Source: an uncultured bacterium (GTDB taxonomy: Bacteria > Planctomycetota > DG-23 > SLPQ01). Taken from it: a stretch of 5,973 bases of DNA. The stretch spans positions 1 through 5,973 of the forward strand of contig CALMGO010000332.1 in assembly GCA_937863625.1 (NCBI GenBank). The letters are read 5' to 3'. The notes beneath the pieces were generated by a model that was given only the letters and a program-made list of their open reading frames with translations, ran no database searches and was not told the DNA's origin. The position numbers and the translations under genes are program-made. Within the stretch, counting starts at the first letter, position 1, and each line of letters starts with the position of its first letter. Positions 1 to 5,078 of this stretch are shown here, piece after piece.

Positions 1-1614
1 ATATGCTTCTCAAGGAGTGATCTGACCGAGATTCACGAGACTAGCCATTTGCATCTCTGCTCTACGAGTGCGTTTGGCCTAGTCCAGAGTCTGCTCGGGC
101 ATCTGAATTCCTTGGCAGGTATTCCCGATGCCGTCCGACGCAGGCACAGTTATGCCTTACGCGCCACCGTAGACCATTCTTGGAATACGCACGAGGGCAC
201 AGCATCAACATGCGAGTTGCTGCATGCACTGCTATACAGTGTTGCAACCGCTGCCAGTGTTAGGATTGCTCTGCCTCCCGCATATGCAGCAGCGGCGCTG
301 CCGTTGACAACGGCGATATCTCACCTTGACATTCCTCTACTTGTGGCCCATGCGGTTATTGAGGGGGTGGGATATTGCGCTCTCGGCACAACGATCCTTG
401 AAGACCTAAGGCAACACAGCGCCCTCCTGGAATGCAACTGGCAACTGTACTTCGAGGAACCGAGCAAGAATCCCGATAGGCGCTTCGCAGCTATCGTAGA
501 TGAGCTTAGTAGAGACCCACTCCGTGCCGACTTGTCCGGCTCAGTCAATTGCTGTCTCGCAGAATACGGTTTTCGGAGGGACTCACAGGGCTTCGCTGAT
601 GATGTCCGGCCCTTGCCGTTGGAGCGAAAGAAGCAAGTCATGGATGCGGTGCGTGCGACAAGCATCTCCACTCTCATTTCTCACATGCACTTCTTCACTC
701 TGGTGGAAGCGAACCTCTTGCCATTATACCGCTCTCTCCGCTCGTCGTGGATCAACGCCCTTGCCAAGCAGGGCGTCCAGTGCACCATTGATGACACTGG
801 GATAGCAGAAGAGGATGATACCGTCGAAGGACAACTTGGAATCGTTCTTGACCAGATAGACTACGCACCTGGACCAGATCTTGACCCATTCCCGGAGGGC
901 ATATTGCATGTTCCCGCATCAGAGATACCTGCGCTATGCCAGTACCTAATAAATGGGCCCCGATTCCTGTACGCGCACGTGCTTTACAACGGAACTCAGA
1001 CGGACATTGGCGCAGAAGGCAATCCCTTGCGAACGTCCCCGGGCACTGGTCTCCTACACCTACACACGTGCGACTACACACATTCCGGCACTCGGTTCAC
1101 CTGTCCCATAGCGGCGGTGGCACCCGAAAGAAGAGGGGCGCCTCTGGCAATACCTTTCGGCCCCTCAGATGAGGGGAACATGAACAAATTGGCATCAGGA
1201 GCTGACGGTGTGCTATCCTTGCCCGAATTGGCATTCGTTTGGTTGCGGGCCAATCAAGCATCCGCGCTCCTGTCAGGCTGGAAGTCGCCCGTTGTCGTGA
1301 TTCCGCGTCATTCAGGCCTGGCACAATGGAGGACAGCCATCCAAGAGGTCTTCCAGGATGAGAGTATCTGGGTCTTCTGCGGTGGAAACAAGGCAGAGAG
1401 GGACTCGATTCACCAGTTCTGTGCCATCGGCTCAGCCAGCGGAAGCATGGTCCTAACTCGGCCGACTTCATCAGTAGTCGCAGAGCGAATAGTCAGGGAA
1501 AGTGGCAAGTGTGAAATGGTGCGGGAGGCGCAGACATTGGAGACCAGGTACGGGCCCGAATGGTATAGGAGGGTAAGGACGGCTTGCGAGCACTACCTGA
1601 GGTACGGTTGGTAA
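1..1614 (+). CDS. Orphan protein of at least about 520 residues, 5' end probably outside the window
   Basis: I do not recognise this protein. The frame is open from base 1 with no stop, and it has no in-frame ATG until about position 640 and no early GTG, so the true start is probably to the left of the window. Starts inside it would be TTG at 49 or CTG at 22, the latter 4 nt after an AAGGAG. The first part is helical and has a hydrophobic, alanine- and leucine-rich stretch around residues 60-115 (counted from TTG 49), containing TTAISHLDIPLLVAHAVIEG. The middle is acidic (IAEEDDTVEGQ). The C-terminal third has mixed alpha/beta character, with a hydrophobic strand KSPVVVIPRHSG and an aromatic tail ending EHYLRYGW. 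There is no clear signal peptide, catalytic motif or repeat. It stops with TAA at 1612-1614, with no obvious terminator close behind. Its composition looks less GC-rich than the operon at the right end. Coding status is likely from sheer length; function is unknown. Confidence 0.7.
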   Translation: MCFSRSDLTEIHETSHLHLCSTSAFGLVQSLLGHLNSLAGIPDAVRRRHSYALRATVDHSWNTHEGTASTCELLHALLYSVATAASVRIALPPAYAAAALPLTTAISHLDIPLLVAHAVIEGVGYCALGTTILEDLRQHSALLECNWQLYFEEPSKNPDRRFAAIVDELSRDPLRADLSGSVNCCLAEYGFRRDSQGFADDVRPLPLERKKQVMDAVRATSISTLISHMHFFTLVEANLLPLYRSLRSSWINALAKQGVQCTIDDTGIAEEDDTVEGQLGIVLDQIDYAPGPDLDPFPEGILHVPASEIPALCQYLINGPRFLYAHVLYNGTQTDIGAEGNPLRTSPGTGLLHLHTCDYTHSGTRFTCPIAAVAPERRGAPLAIPFGPSDEGNMNKLASGADGVLSLPELAFVWLRANQASALLSGWKSPVVVIPRHSGLAQWRTAIQEVFQDESIWVFCGGNKAERDSIHQFCAIGSASGSMVLTRPTSSVVAERIVRESGKCEMVREAQTLETRYGPEWYRRVRTACEHYLRYGW

Positions 1615-1780
1615 ACGTCAAGAGAACGATAGGAACGGATATTGGCAACTATTGCATCGCGCTTCAGGACTGACGAGCTTACCCCTTATCGAAGTATACG
1701 AAAGCGGCATCTGCGCACCAGAGAAAGGTCAGGATGCGCCTGCTTCTGAGCCCGCATGAGCCTATTGAGACAAGCGGTGA

Positions 1781-1841
1781 GCCTGGCTCATGCACCTACG
1801 CAAGCTCCTCGATAGCATGGCGTCCGCACCGGAACCGGAAA
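1781..1841. repeat. Direct repeat, copy 1 (partner at 4001-4061)
   Basis: Bases 1781-1840 match 4001-4060 without gaps at a constant offset of 2220, with 52 of 60 positions identical (my hand count). The first ten bases, gcctggctca, are identical. Read on the minus strand, 1843 down to 1796 encodes VFRFRCGRHAIEELA followed by TAG, the same peptide and stop as in copy 2. All differences in these codons fall on third positions and are silent. Similarity fades beyond about 1844, although both copies go on to a ccagcgttttc-like string after different gaps. Copy 1 is a stub: an in-frame TAG lies 27 codons upstream (1877-1879), so it is probably the tail of a lost gene. Confidence 0.75.
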
Positions 1842-1991
1842 ACGCCGACGCTTGCCAGCGCCAGCGTTTTCGCTTTCTACGCCAGTTCGGCCAAGGGATT
1901 ACGATTCCCGCCTGTCTCGGCCCGCGTCTCTCCTCGGCGGGGGGAGAGAACCCGAGCATCCTTCCGAGCCGGCCGGCCCGGTCTGGCTGAA

Positions 1992-2014
1992 AGTCTCTGA
2001 ACCGACCAGAGACT
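1992..2014 (-). terminator. Hairpin terminator candidate for the nuclease cassette
   Basis: AGTCTCTG (1992-1999) and CAGAGACT (2007-2014) form a perfect 8-bp stem with a 7-nt loop. It begins 12 bases past the TAA of the nuclease gene on the minus strand. On that strand the stem is followed only by a short TTTC, so the U-tract is weak and factor-independent termination is uncertain. The position is right for ending the three-gene minus-strand transcript. Confidence 0.5.
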
Positions 2015-2026
2015 CGTAGGATTGGG

Positions 2027-2755
2027 TTATGAGGTGGTTGTCTCTGCTGGGGTGTGCGCAACCGGCACGACGCTCGCGACGGCGATCCGAAACTGGCTGT
2101 TCCCCCGGTCGCCACCCTTCGAGTAGTCCATCCACTTCAGCGAATACTCTCCAATCAGACAAATCGCGCTGGTTCGTCCCTTCGTGGTTCCAGCTGACGC
2201 GTGCCCCGCCCATTCGAGCGTGCCGGTTAGTTTCGCTGCCTCATGCACCCTGAATGCGCTATCGACGTTGCCATCGCGACCGCTTCTCTGCCAATACCCT
2301 CGGTCGTTCGTCAAGAGCACGGCGAAGCCGAACATGCCGGGGTATGCGCAGGCCAGCGCTTCAATCCGTTCAATATCTTTGCAGAAATCATATCGCGCGA
2401 TGTCCTGAGCGCTTTGATCCAATAGGTCAAACGGTTCGCCGCCAGCCACTACCTGGAGACACCGCGTCTTGTATTTCAACTCAATCGCACAAATCATGCC
2501 GGCATGTTCAAGCCAGATGTCGATGTAGGTCTTCTTCTTCAGCTTGTTGGGACGGTATTCGAGCCTGACGACAAAGTCGGGATGTCGCTCGTGGATGATC
2601 CACGCCAGCGCATGCTGGAAATCCGCCTCTGAATGGAAGATGGGGCGGCGAACCGCAAGCGCCTTGAGAATTCCGATGAGGTCAAACGTCATTGGGGCCA
2701 CGCATCGAGGCCACGGCGCTGCGCCCATAGGGACCGATATGTCGGCAGCGGTCAT
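2027..2755 (-). CDS. PD-(D/E)XK superfamily nuclease-like protein
   Basis: The 242-residue protein carries the core of a PD-(D/E)XK nuclease: a helix with Glu43 (FHSEADFQHALAW), then a strand pair leading to Asp79 (KTYIDIWLE), then Glu92-Leu-Lys94 in ICAIELKYKT. These fit the metal-binding D...ExK signature. They are followed by a helix with QDIARYDFCKDIERIEAL (about 117-134), a pattern I associate with uncharacterised nuclease-like proteins, and later a strand FGFAVLLTND. The protein is probably cytoplasmic and acts on DNA or RNA; the substrate cannot be read from the sequence. Its ATG overlaps the TGA of the upstream helix-turn-helix gene (ATGA), so the two are likely translationally coupled; only a weak GTGGA precedes it. 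An alternative start at Met22 (MTFDLIGILKAL, position 2692) would remove a low-complexity leader but has no better ribosome site. It is the last gene before the hairpin at 1992-2014. Confidence 0.7.
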   Translation of the reverse strand: MTAADISVPMGAAPWPRCVAPMTFDLIGILKALAVRRPIFHSEADFQHALAWIIHERHPDFVVRLEYRPNKLKKKTYIDIWLEHAGMICAIELKYKTRCLQVVAGGEPFDLLDQSAQDIARYDFCKDIERIEALACAYPGMFGFAVLLTNDRGYWQRSGRDGNVDSAFRVHEAAKLTGTLEWAGHASAGTTKGRTSAICLIGEYSLKWMDYSKGGDRGNSQFRIAVASVVPVAHTPAETTTS

Positions 2756-3087
2756 TCGTCCACTCTTGGCGCTGGGGGCGGAACAACCGGTTCCCTCGGC
2801 GGAGCCCAGTAGTTGCTTATGGTGCTCCGCGACTGCCCAGTAACCCTGCTGATCGTCGTAAGGGCCACATGCAGCCCGGCCTGCCGAAGGAGCCGGACTG
2901 CCAACCGCACTTTTTCGCGTGCGGCACGCTCCTGAAACTGGCCGTAGATACCGAGGCCTTCGCGCCCCCCGGAGTAGGGACGCTGGGCATAGTACTTATC
3001 GATAATCGCTTTCGTCTTCGCCTCAGCAAGCGGCCGCCAGACGCGCCGCACTTCTTCGATTGACATGCCCTTCTTGACCTTTGCCAT
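2752..3087 (-). CDS. Small helix-turn-helix DNA-binding protein
   Basis: The 111-residue protein begins with a basic stretch (MAKVKKGMSIEEVRRVW), followed by long charged helices. Around residues 64-94 is a helix-turn-helix: VRLAVRLLRQAG, then LTTISRVTGQSRSTISNYW, with SRSTISNYW as the likely recognition helix, resembling AraC/TetR- or DUF6262-type short HTH units. A proline-rich tail (PPREPVVPPPAPRVDE) ends the protein. The start is well supported: GGAGG lies 4 nt before the ATG at 3087. It follows the helical-protein gene after a 68-bp gap and overlaps the nuclease gene by 4 bp, so it is probably either the regulator of the cassette or the DNA-targeting partner of the nuclease. The family assignment is by HTH pattern only. 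Confidence 0.65.
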   Translation of the reverse strand: MAKVKKGMSIEEVRRVWRPLAEAKTKAIIDKYYAQRPYSGGREGLGIYGQFQERAAREKVRLAVRLLRQAGLHVALTTISRVTGQSRSTISNYWAPPREPVVPPPAPRVDE

Positions 3088-3155
3088 AAGGCCTCCACGT
3101 GTCGCTCCAACCGCGCGTGCGTATGCCGTGCCTCGGCGTGTCGGACCGGCGGGAG

Positions 3156-3500
3156 TCAGGTGATGCGATAGAAGTCTCGCACATACGCCTCGATAACCAA
3201 CCTTGCCGTCTGAAGATCGTCCTCAGGCAGGACGGCATCTGCCGCGAATCGGAAACAGCGAAATGCAAACCAAAGCTCTACGAGAACGCCGCTGTATCGC
3301 TGGCCGAGTATCCACTCACGCAGCGCGTCGATGGTCTCGGCCTCTTTGACCGCTTGGAGAAGTTGGTTCTGGGCAGAAGTGCGATGGTTCGAGTTCCATT
3401 TGCGATTGCGGCTCGTGTAAACCTCTATGAGAGGTACCACGGCTGGCGGAACAAGCCTTTGCTTGAGGGCATCGAGCTGTTTCCGCGCTGTCATGCGCAT
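3156..3500 (-). CDS. Small all-helical protein, first gene of the nuclease cassette
   Basis: I do not recognise the family. The 114-residue protein appears wholly alpha-helical. An N-terminal basic helix (TARKQLDALKQRL) is followed by a loop rich in Arg, Asn and Ser (SRNRKWNSNHRTS). Then come three amphipathic helices: NQLLQAVKEAETIDALREWI, VLVELWFAFRCFRFAADAV and ARLVIEAYVRDFYRI. There is no signal peptide and no catalytic motif, so it is probably a cytoplasmic adaptor or structural partner. The start is firm: CGGAGG lies about 8 nt before the ATG at 3500. A plus-strand frame covers the same DNA, but it has no comparable ribosome site and an incoherent product. The gene heads the minus-strand cassette and starts 43 bases from the inverted repeat at 3544-3600, which may lie in its leader or promoter region. 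Confidence 0.6.
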   Translation of the reverse strand: MRMTARKQLDALKQRLVPPAVVPLIEVYTSRNRKWNSNHRTSAQNQLLQAVKEAETIDALREWILGQRYSGVLVELWFAFRCFRFAADAVLPEDDLQTARLVIEAYVRDFYRIT

Positions 3501-3543
3501 GGCTGGGCCTCCGGGGCCGTACTATTCTTTCTGTGAATTCATC

Positions 3544-3600
3544 CCCAGTGGAGTGTGAGCTAAGGCGAGCGTAGCAAGCCGCAGCTTACACTCCACTGGG
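3544..3600. repeat. 18-bp inverted repeat with 21-nt spacer
   Basis: CCCAGTGGAGTGTGAGCT (3544-3561) and AGCTTACACTCCACTGGG (3583-3600) are inverted copies with a single mismatch, which becomes a G-U wobble in plus-strand RNA. The 21-nt spacer can add an inner GGC/GCC pairing. It sits between the divergent helical-protein gene (start 3500) and the transposase remnant (start 3677). Neither strand has a T-run after the arms, so it is not a typical terminator. It could be a minimal inverted-repeat element, a pair of abutting element ends or an operator or leader structure. No clear target-site duplication is visible at its borders. Confidence 0.7.
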
Positions 3601-3620
3601 AGCGTTCGCTCTTGCAGTGG
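3593..3620 (+). promoter_or_regulatory. Alternative hairpin competing with the inverted repeat
   Basis: CCACTG (3593-3598), part of the right arm of the 18-bp repeat, can also pair with CAGTGG at 3615-3620. The hairpin closes over an inner GAGCG-TT-CGCTC stem (3600-3611). The two folds are mutually exclusive because they share one arm, as in attenuators and some element ends. It lies about 57 bases ahead of the transposase remnant's GTG. The pairing is visible; regulation is inferred. Confidence 0.35.
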
Positions 3621-3676
3621 TGGGCCAGTCATGTTCTCCTTATGGAAATTCGCACGTAACCAGAAAGGAGACAGTC

Positions 3677-4000
3677 GTGACCCACCACATGGATTCTAAC
3701 CTCCTCGGGACCGTAATGGAACTGCTTTTCCCAGGCTGGCTTCCAAGCGTCCCGGGAGCCTTGCATATCCTCCTTAACGAGGCCATGAAGGCCGGACCGC
3801 CCCGTTGCGCTCGGCGCGGGCCTTCATGAGCACATCTCAGAGCGCAAAGGCTACACCAACGGTTACAAGCCAAAACCGTCCTCACTCACATAGGCCAAAC
3901 CACCTTCCGCGTCCCTCAGGCCCGCGGAGACGTTGACTTCTACCCCTCTGCGCTGGAACAGGCGTCCACGGCGAAAGAGCCCGGCCGCGAAACGGCGTAA
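3677..4000 (+). pseudogene. IS256/Mutator-family transposase, frameshifted N-terminal remnant
   Basis: The GTG at 3677 is preceded by AAAGGAG with good spacing, so the original start is intact. The first frame gives a transposase-like N-terminus with ALHILLNEAMKAG. A +1 shift near 3806 then breaks it. The next frame (3807-3875) reads ALGAGLHEHISERKGYTNGYKPK. One A is missing from the A-run at 3872-3875, and this returns reading to the first frame: HIGQTTFRVPQARGDVDFY and PSALEQ. Together these match the conserved N-terminal region of IS256-family transposases (NEAMK, ERKGYxNGYKPKT, VPQxRG, FYPSALE). After PSALEQ the family pattern is lost and a TAA follows at 3998-4000. Intact family members are about 400 residues, so the catalytic DDE domain is entirely absent and the remnant cannot be active. 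An IR of GTGGTGGG (3617-3624) with CCCACCAC (3681-3688) covers codons 2-4. Confidence 0.85.
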
Positions 4001-4061
4001 GCCTGGCTCATGGGCCTATGCCAGTTCCTCGATAGCGTGGCGTCCGCAACGGAACCGAAAG
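4001..4061. repeat. Direct repeat, copy 2 (partner at 1781-1841)
   Basis: This is the second copy of the 60-bp repeat, starting immediately after the TAA of the transposase remnant. On the minus strand 4063 down to 4016 encodes the same VFRFRCGRHAIEELA-stop as copy 1, using different synonymous codons for seven of the 15 residues. The first bases beyond that stop (CATGAGCCAGGC on the minus strand) are also identical in both copies. Together the copies bracket 2.2 kb that includes the nuclease cassette and the transposase remnant. Confidence 0.75.
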
Positions 4062-4114
4062 ACCAGCCGTTTTCCGCGTGGTGTGCCAAGTAAGTAGCGG
4101 GCCCCCGCTACCAT
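4016..4114 (-). CDS. Possible 32-residue small protein ending in the repeated tail
   Basis: From the ATG at 4114 the minus strand reads MVAGARYLLGTPRGKRL, then the 15-residue VFRFRCGRHAIEELA tail shared with copy 1, then TAG at 4016-4018. It is strongly basic in the middle. Support comes from the tail: all differences between the two copies are silent. Against it, no Shine-Dalgarno precedes the ATG, and the ATG lies only a few bases past the terminator hairpin of the upstream operon. The first 17 residues have no counterpart in copy 1. YLLGTPRG is reminiscent of a YLVGTP motif of some IS4/IS1634-type transposases, so this may instead be a rearranged transposase fragment. Confidence 0.25.
   Translation of the reverse strand: MVAGARYLLGTPRGKRLVFRFRCGRHAIEELA
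4094..4111. other. Short GC-rich palindrome
   Basis: GTAGCGGG (4094-4101) and CCCGCTAC (4104-4111) are perfect inverted copies separated by two bases, so about 7 bp can pair around a small loop. No T-run follows on either strand. It lies between repeat copy 2 and the operon terminator. It may be an auxiliary terminator stem or a chance palindrome. Confidence 0.35.
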
Positions 4115-4121
4115 AAAACAC

Positions 4122-4145
4122 ACGGCCGTCCTTCCGGGCGGCCGT
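4122..4145 (-). terminator. Intrinsic terminator of the right-hand operon, probably bidirectional
   Basis: ACGGCCGTCC (4122-4131) pairs with GGGCGGCCGT (4136-4145) around a TTCC loop, giving a 10-bp stem with one G-U/mismatch position. On the minus strand it starts 28 bases after the TAG of the DUF1207-like gene and is followed by TGTGTTTTA. On the plus strand it is followed by TTTTCGTTT, so it can also stop transcription coming from the transposase remnant. Confidence 0.8.
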
Positions 4146-4173
4146 TTTCGTTTGGCGCGGTGCGGCGTATCGG

Positions 4174-5067
4174 CTACAGGAAATTGTACGCGACACCGAT
4201 GAGTACGCGGCTCTCGCTTTCGTTATAGTACTGGCCCATGTCGCTGTAGCCGGTAAAAAGCTCGACAAACAGCCTGTGGCGGCGTTTGACGACCTTCGGG
4301 TCGCCGAGTTCGACGGCAAACTGGGCCGTGGCGTTTACATTCCAGTCATTGCCCTGCCGACTGCGAAGGTCGAGCGCCAGAAACATCGGCCGCGTGTCCT
4401 GCATGAAGGCGTACTCCGCGCCCGCCTGGAGGACGAGAGTTTCTTCGTATTCATCAGGGTCGGTGCGGAAATTGACCGTCGGACCTCCGTAGAGCCGCAG
4501 CGGCCCAAGCCGCCTGGACGTCAGAAACCGCAGGCCTTCCTTGCTGTAGTCGATCTTCTCGCGCAGGCCGGAGTCGAGGACTTCGTCGCCAAGATGCGAA
4601 CTCTGGTGAAATAGATACCACTCGCACGCAGTGTCGCCCTTGGACGTCCCAAGGGCGAGCCCCCCCTGGAAATCCGTGTTGAGCAGGTCGAACGAACTGC
4701 TGTTGAACTGGAAACGCGGGCTCACCAGGCCGCGCACGGTCAGCGAGCACATGCGGCCGTTGTCGTAATCCACCCGCGCGAGCGCAGCATCGCCTCCGAA
4801 GACGAAATCGAGAAACGCGCTGCCGTGAAAGTCGCCGAGAAACCCGAGGCGAAACTGCGCTTCCTTCGGATCGGCCAGAAGCGGCGGAAAAACCCTGCCC
4901 CTGTCCGAAAAGAGCTCGACGTGTTTTTGCGGAGGGGCTTGCGCGGGAGCCTCGTCGTCGGCGCAGGCGCGACCGCCGGTGACGAGCGAGAAAATGGCAA
5001 GGGCGGCCAGGCACGACAGGGAGAGCGTGACGAAGCGGAATCCAAACGGTGTGCGGTGCGTATTCAC
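4174..5067 (-). CDS. DUF1207-like outer-membrane beta-barrel protein
   Basis: The 297-residue protein has a classic signal peptide: positively charged start, hydrophobic core at about residues 12-30, and an A-C-A cleavage site at 34-36 before DDE. The mature protein opens with LFSDRGRVFPPLLADPKEAQ (about 52-71), the segment I associate with DUF1207 proteins. It continues with alternating beta-rich stretches such as FRLGFLGDF, LYGGPTVNFRTD, FMQDTRPMFLALDLRSRQ and QFAVELGD, and ends with VLIGVAYNFL, an aromatic barrel-type C-terminal strand. It is therefore probably an outer-membrane barrel; its cargo or function is unknown. The start is GTG at 5067, preceded by TAAGGAG with 7-nt spacing. That site overlaps the TAA of the dehydratase gene 11 bp upstream, so translation is probably coupled. 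It is last in the operon, ahead of the terminator at 4122-4145. Family assignment is from memory of the motif. Confidence 0.7.
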   Translation of the reverse strand: MNTHRTPFGFRFVTLSLSCLAALAIFSLVTGGRACADDEAPAQAPPQKHVELFSDRGRVFPPLLADPKEAQFRLGFLGDFHGSAFLDFVFGGDAALARVDYDNGRMCSLTVRGLVSPRFQFNSSSFDLLNTDFQGGLALGTSKGDTACEWYLFHQSSHLGDEVLDSGLREKIDYSKEGLRFLTSRRLGPLRLYGGPTVNFRTDPDEYEETLVLQAGAEYAFMQDTRPMFLALDLRSRQGNDWNVNATAQFAVELGDPKVVKRRHRLFVELFTGYSDMGQYYNESESRVLIGVAYNFL

Positions 5068-5078
5068 GAGCGTACTCC

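Larger units (their letters stand above)
1615..2026. other. Gene-poor intergenic stretch with repeat copy and hairpins
   Basis: About 410 bases without a convincing gene. It separates the plus-strand orphan gene from the end of the minus-strand nuclease cassette. It holds the first copy of the direct repeat (1781-1841). It also has a 7-bp hairpin with TCTCTCC at 1927-1933 pairing with GGAGAGA at 1943-1949, and the terminator candidate at 1992-2014. On the minus strand a second short ELA-stop ending (GAACTGGCGTAG, 1877-1888) lies 27 codons in frame upstream of the repeat's own ELA-stop. The stretch therefore looks like degraded remains of gene ends. No tRNA or CRISPR-like structure is visible. 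Confidence 0.5.

Noticed and set aside
1097..1471. 124-residue minus-strand reading frame inside the orphan gene
   Set aside because: Arg/Pro/Ser-rich, low-complexity product typical of an antisense shadow; the opposite strand is open for over 1600 bases.
1927..1949. 7-bp hairpin TCTCTCC/GGAGAGA as a terminator
   Set aside because: Neither strand has a T-run after it, and the stem at 1992-2014 is better placed after the nuclease gene.
1762..2115. 117-residue minus-strand reading frame across the intergenic region
   Set aside because: It overlaps the end of the nuclease gene in another frame and is Arg-rich. The differences between the two repeat copies fall on third positions of a different minus-strand frame.
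3156..3500. Possible CRISPR type III small helical subunit (Csm2/Cmr5-like)
   Set aside because: Only size and helical character fit. There are no cas genes, no RAMP proteins and no CRISPR repeats in the window.
2027..3500. Restriction-modification system
   Set aside because: A nuclease-like gene is present, but no methyltransferase motifs are encoded anywhere in the window.
3099..3536. 145-residue plus-strand reading frame
   Set aside because: It lies opposite the minus-strand helical protein gene, which has a strong GGAGG site and a coherent helical product. The plus-strand product shows no domain pattern.
3544..3620. Integron attC site
   Set aside because: The imperfect inverted repeat is of suitable length, but the GTTRRRY and RYYYAAC core sites are not present and no integrase is visible.
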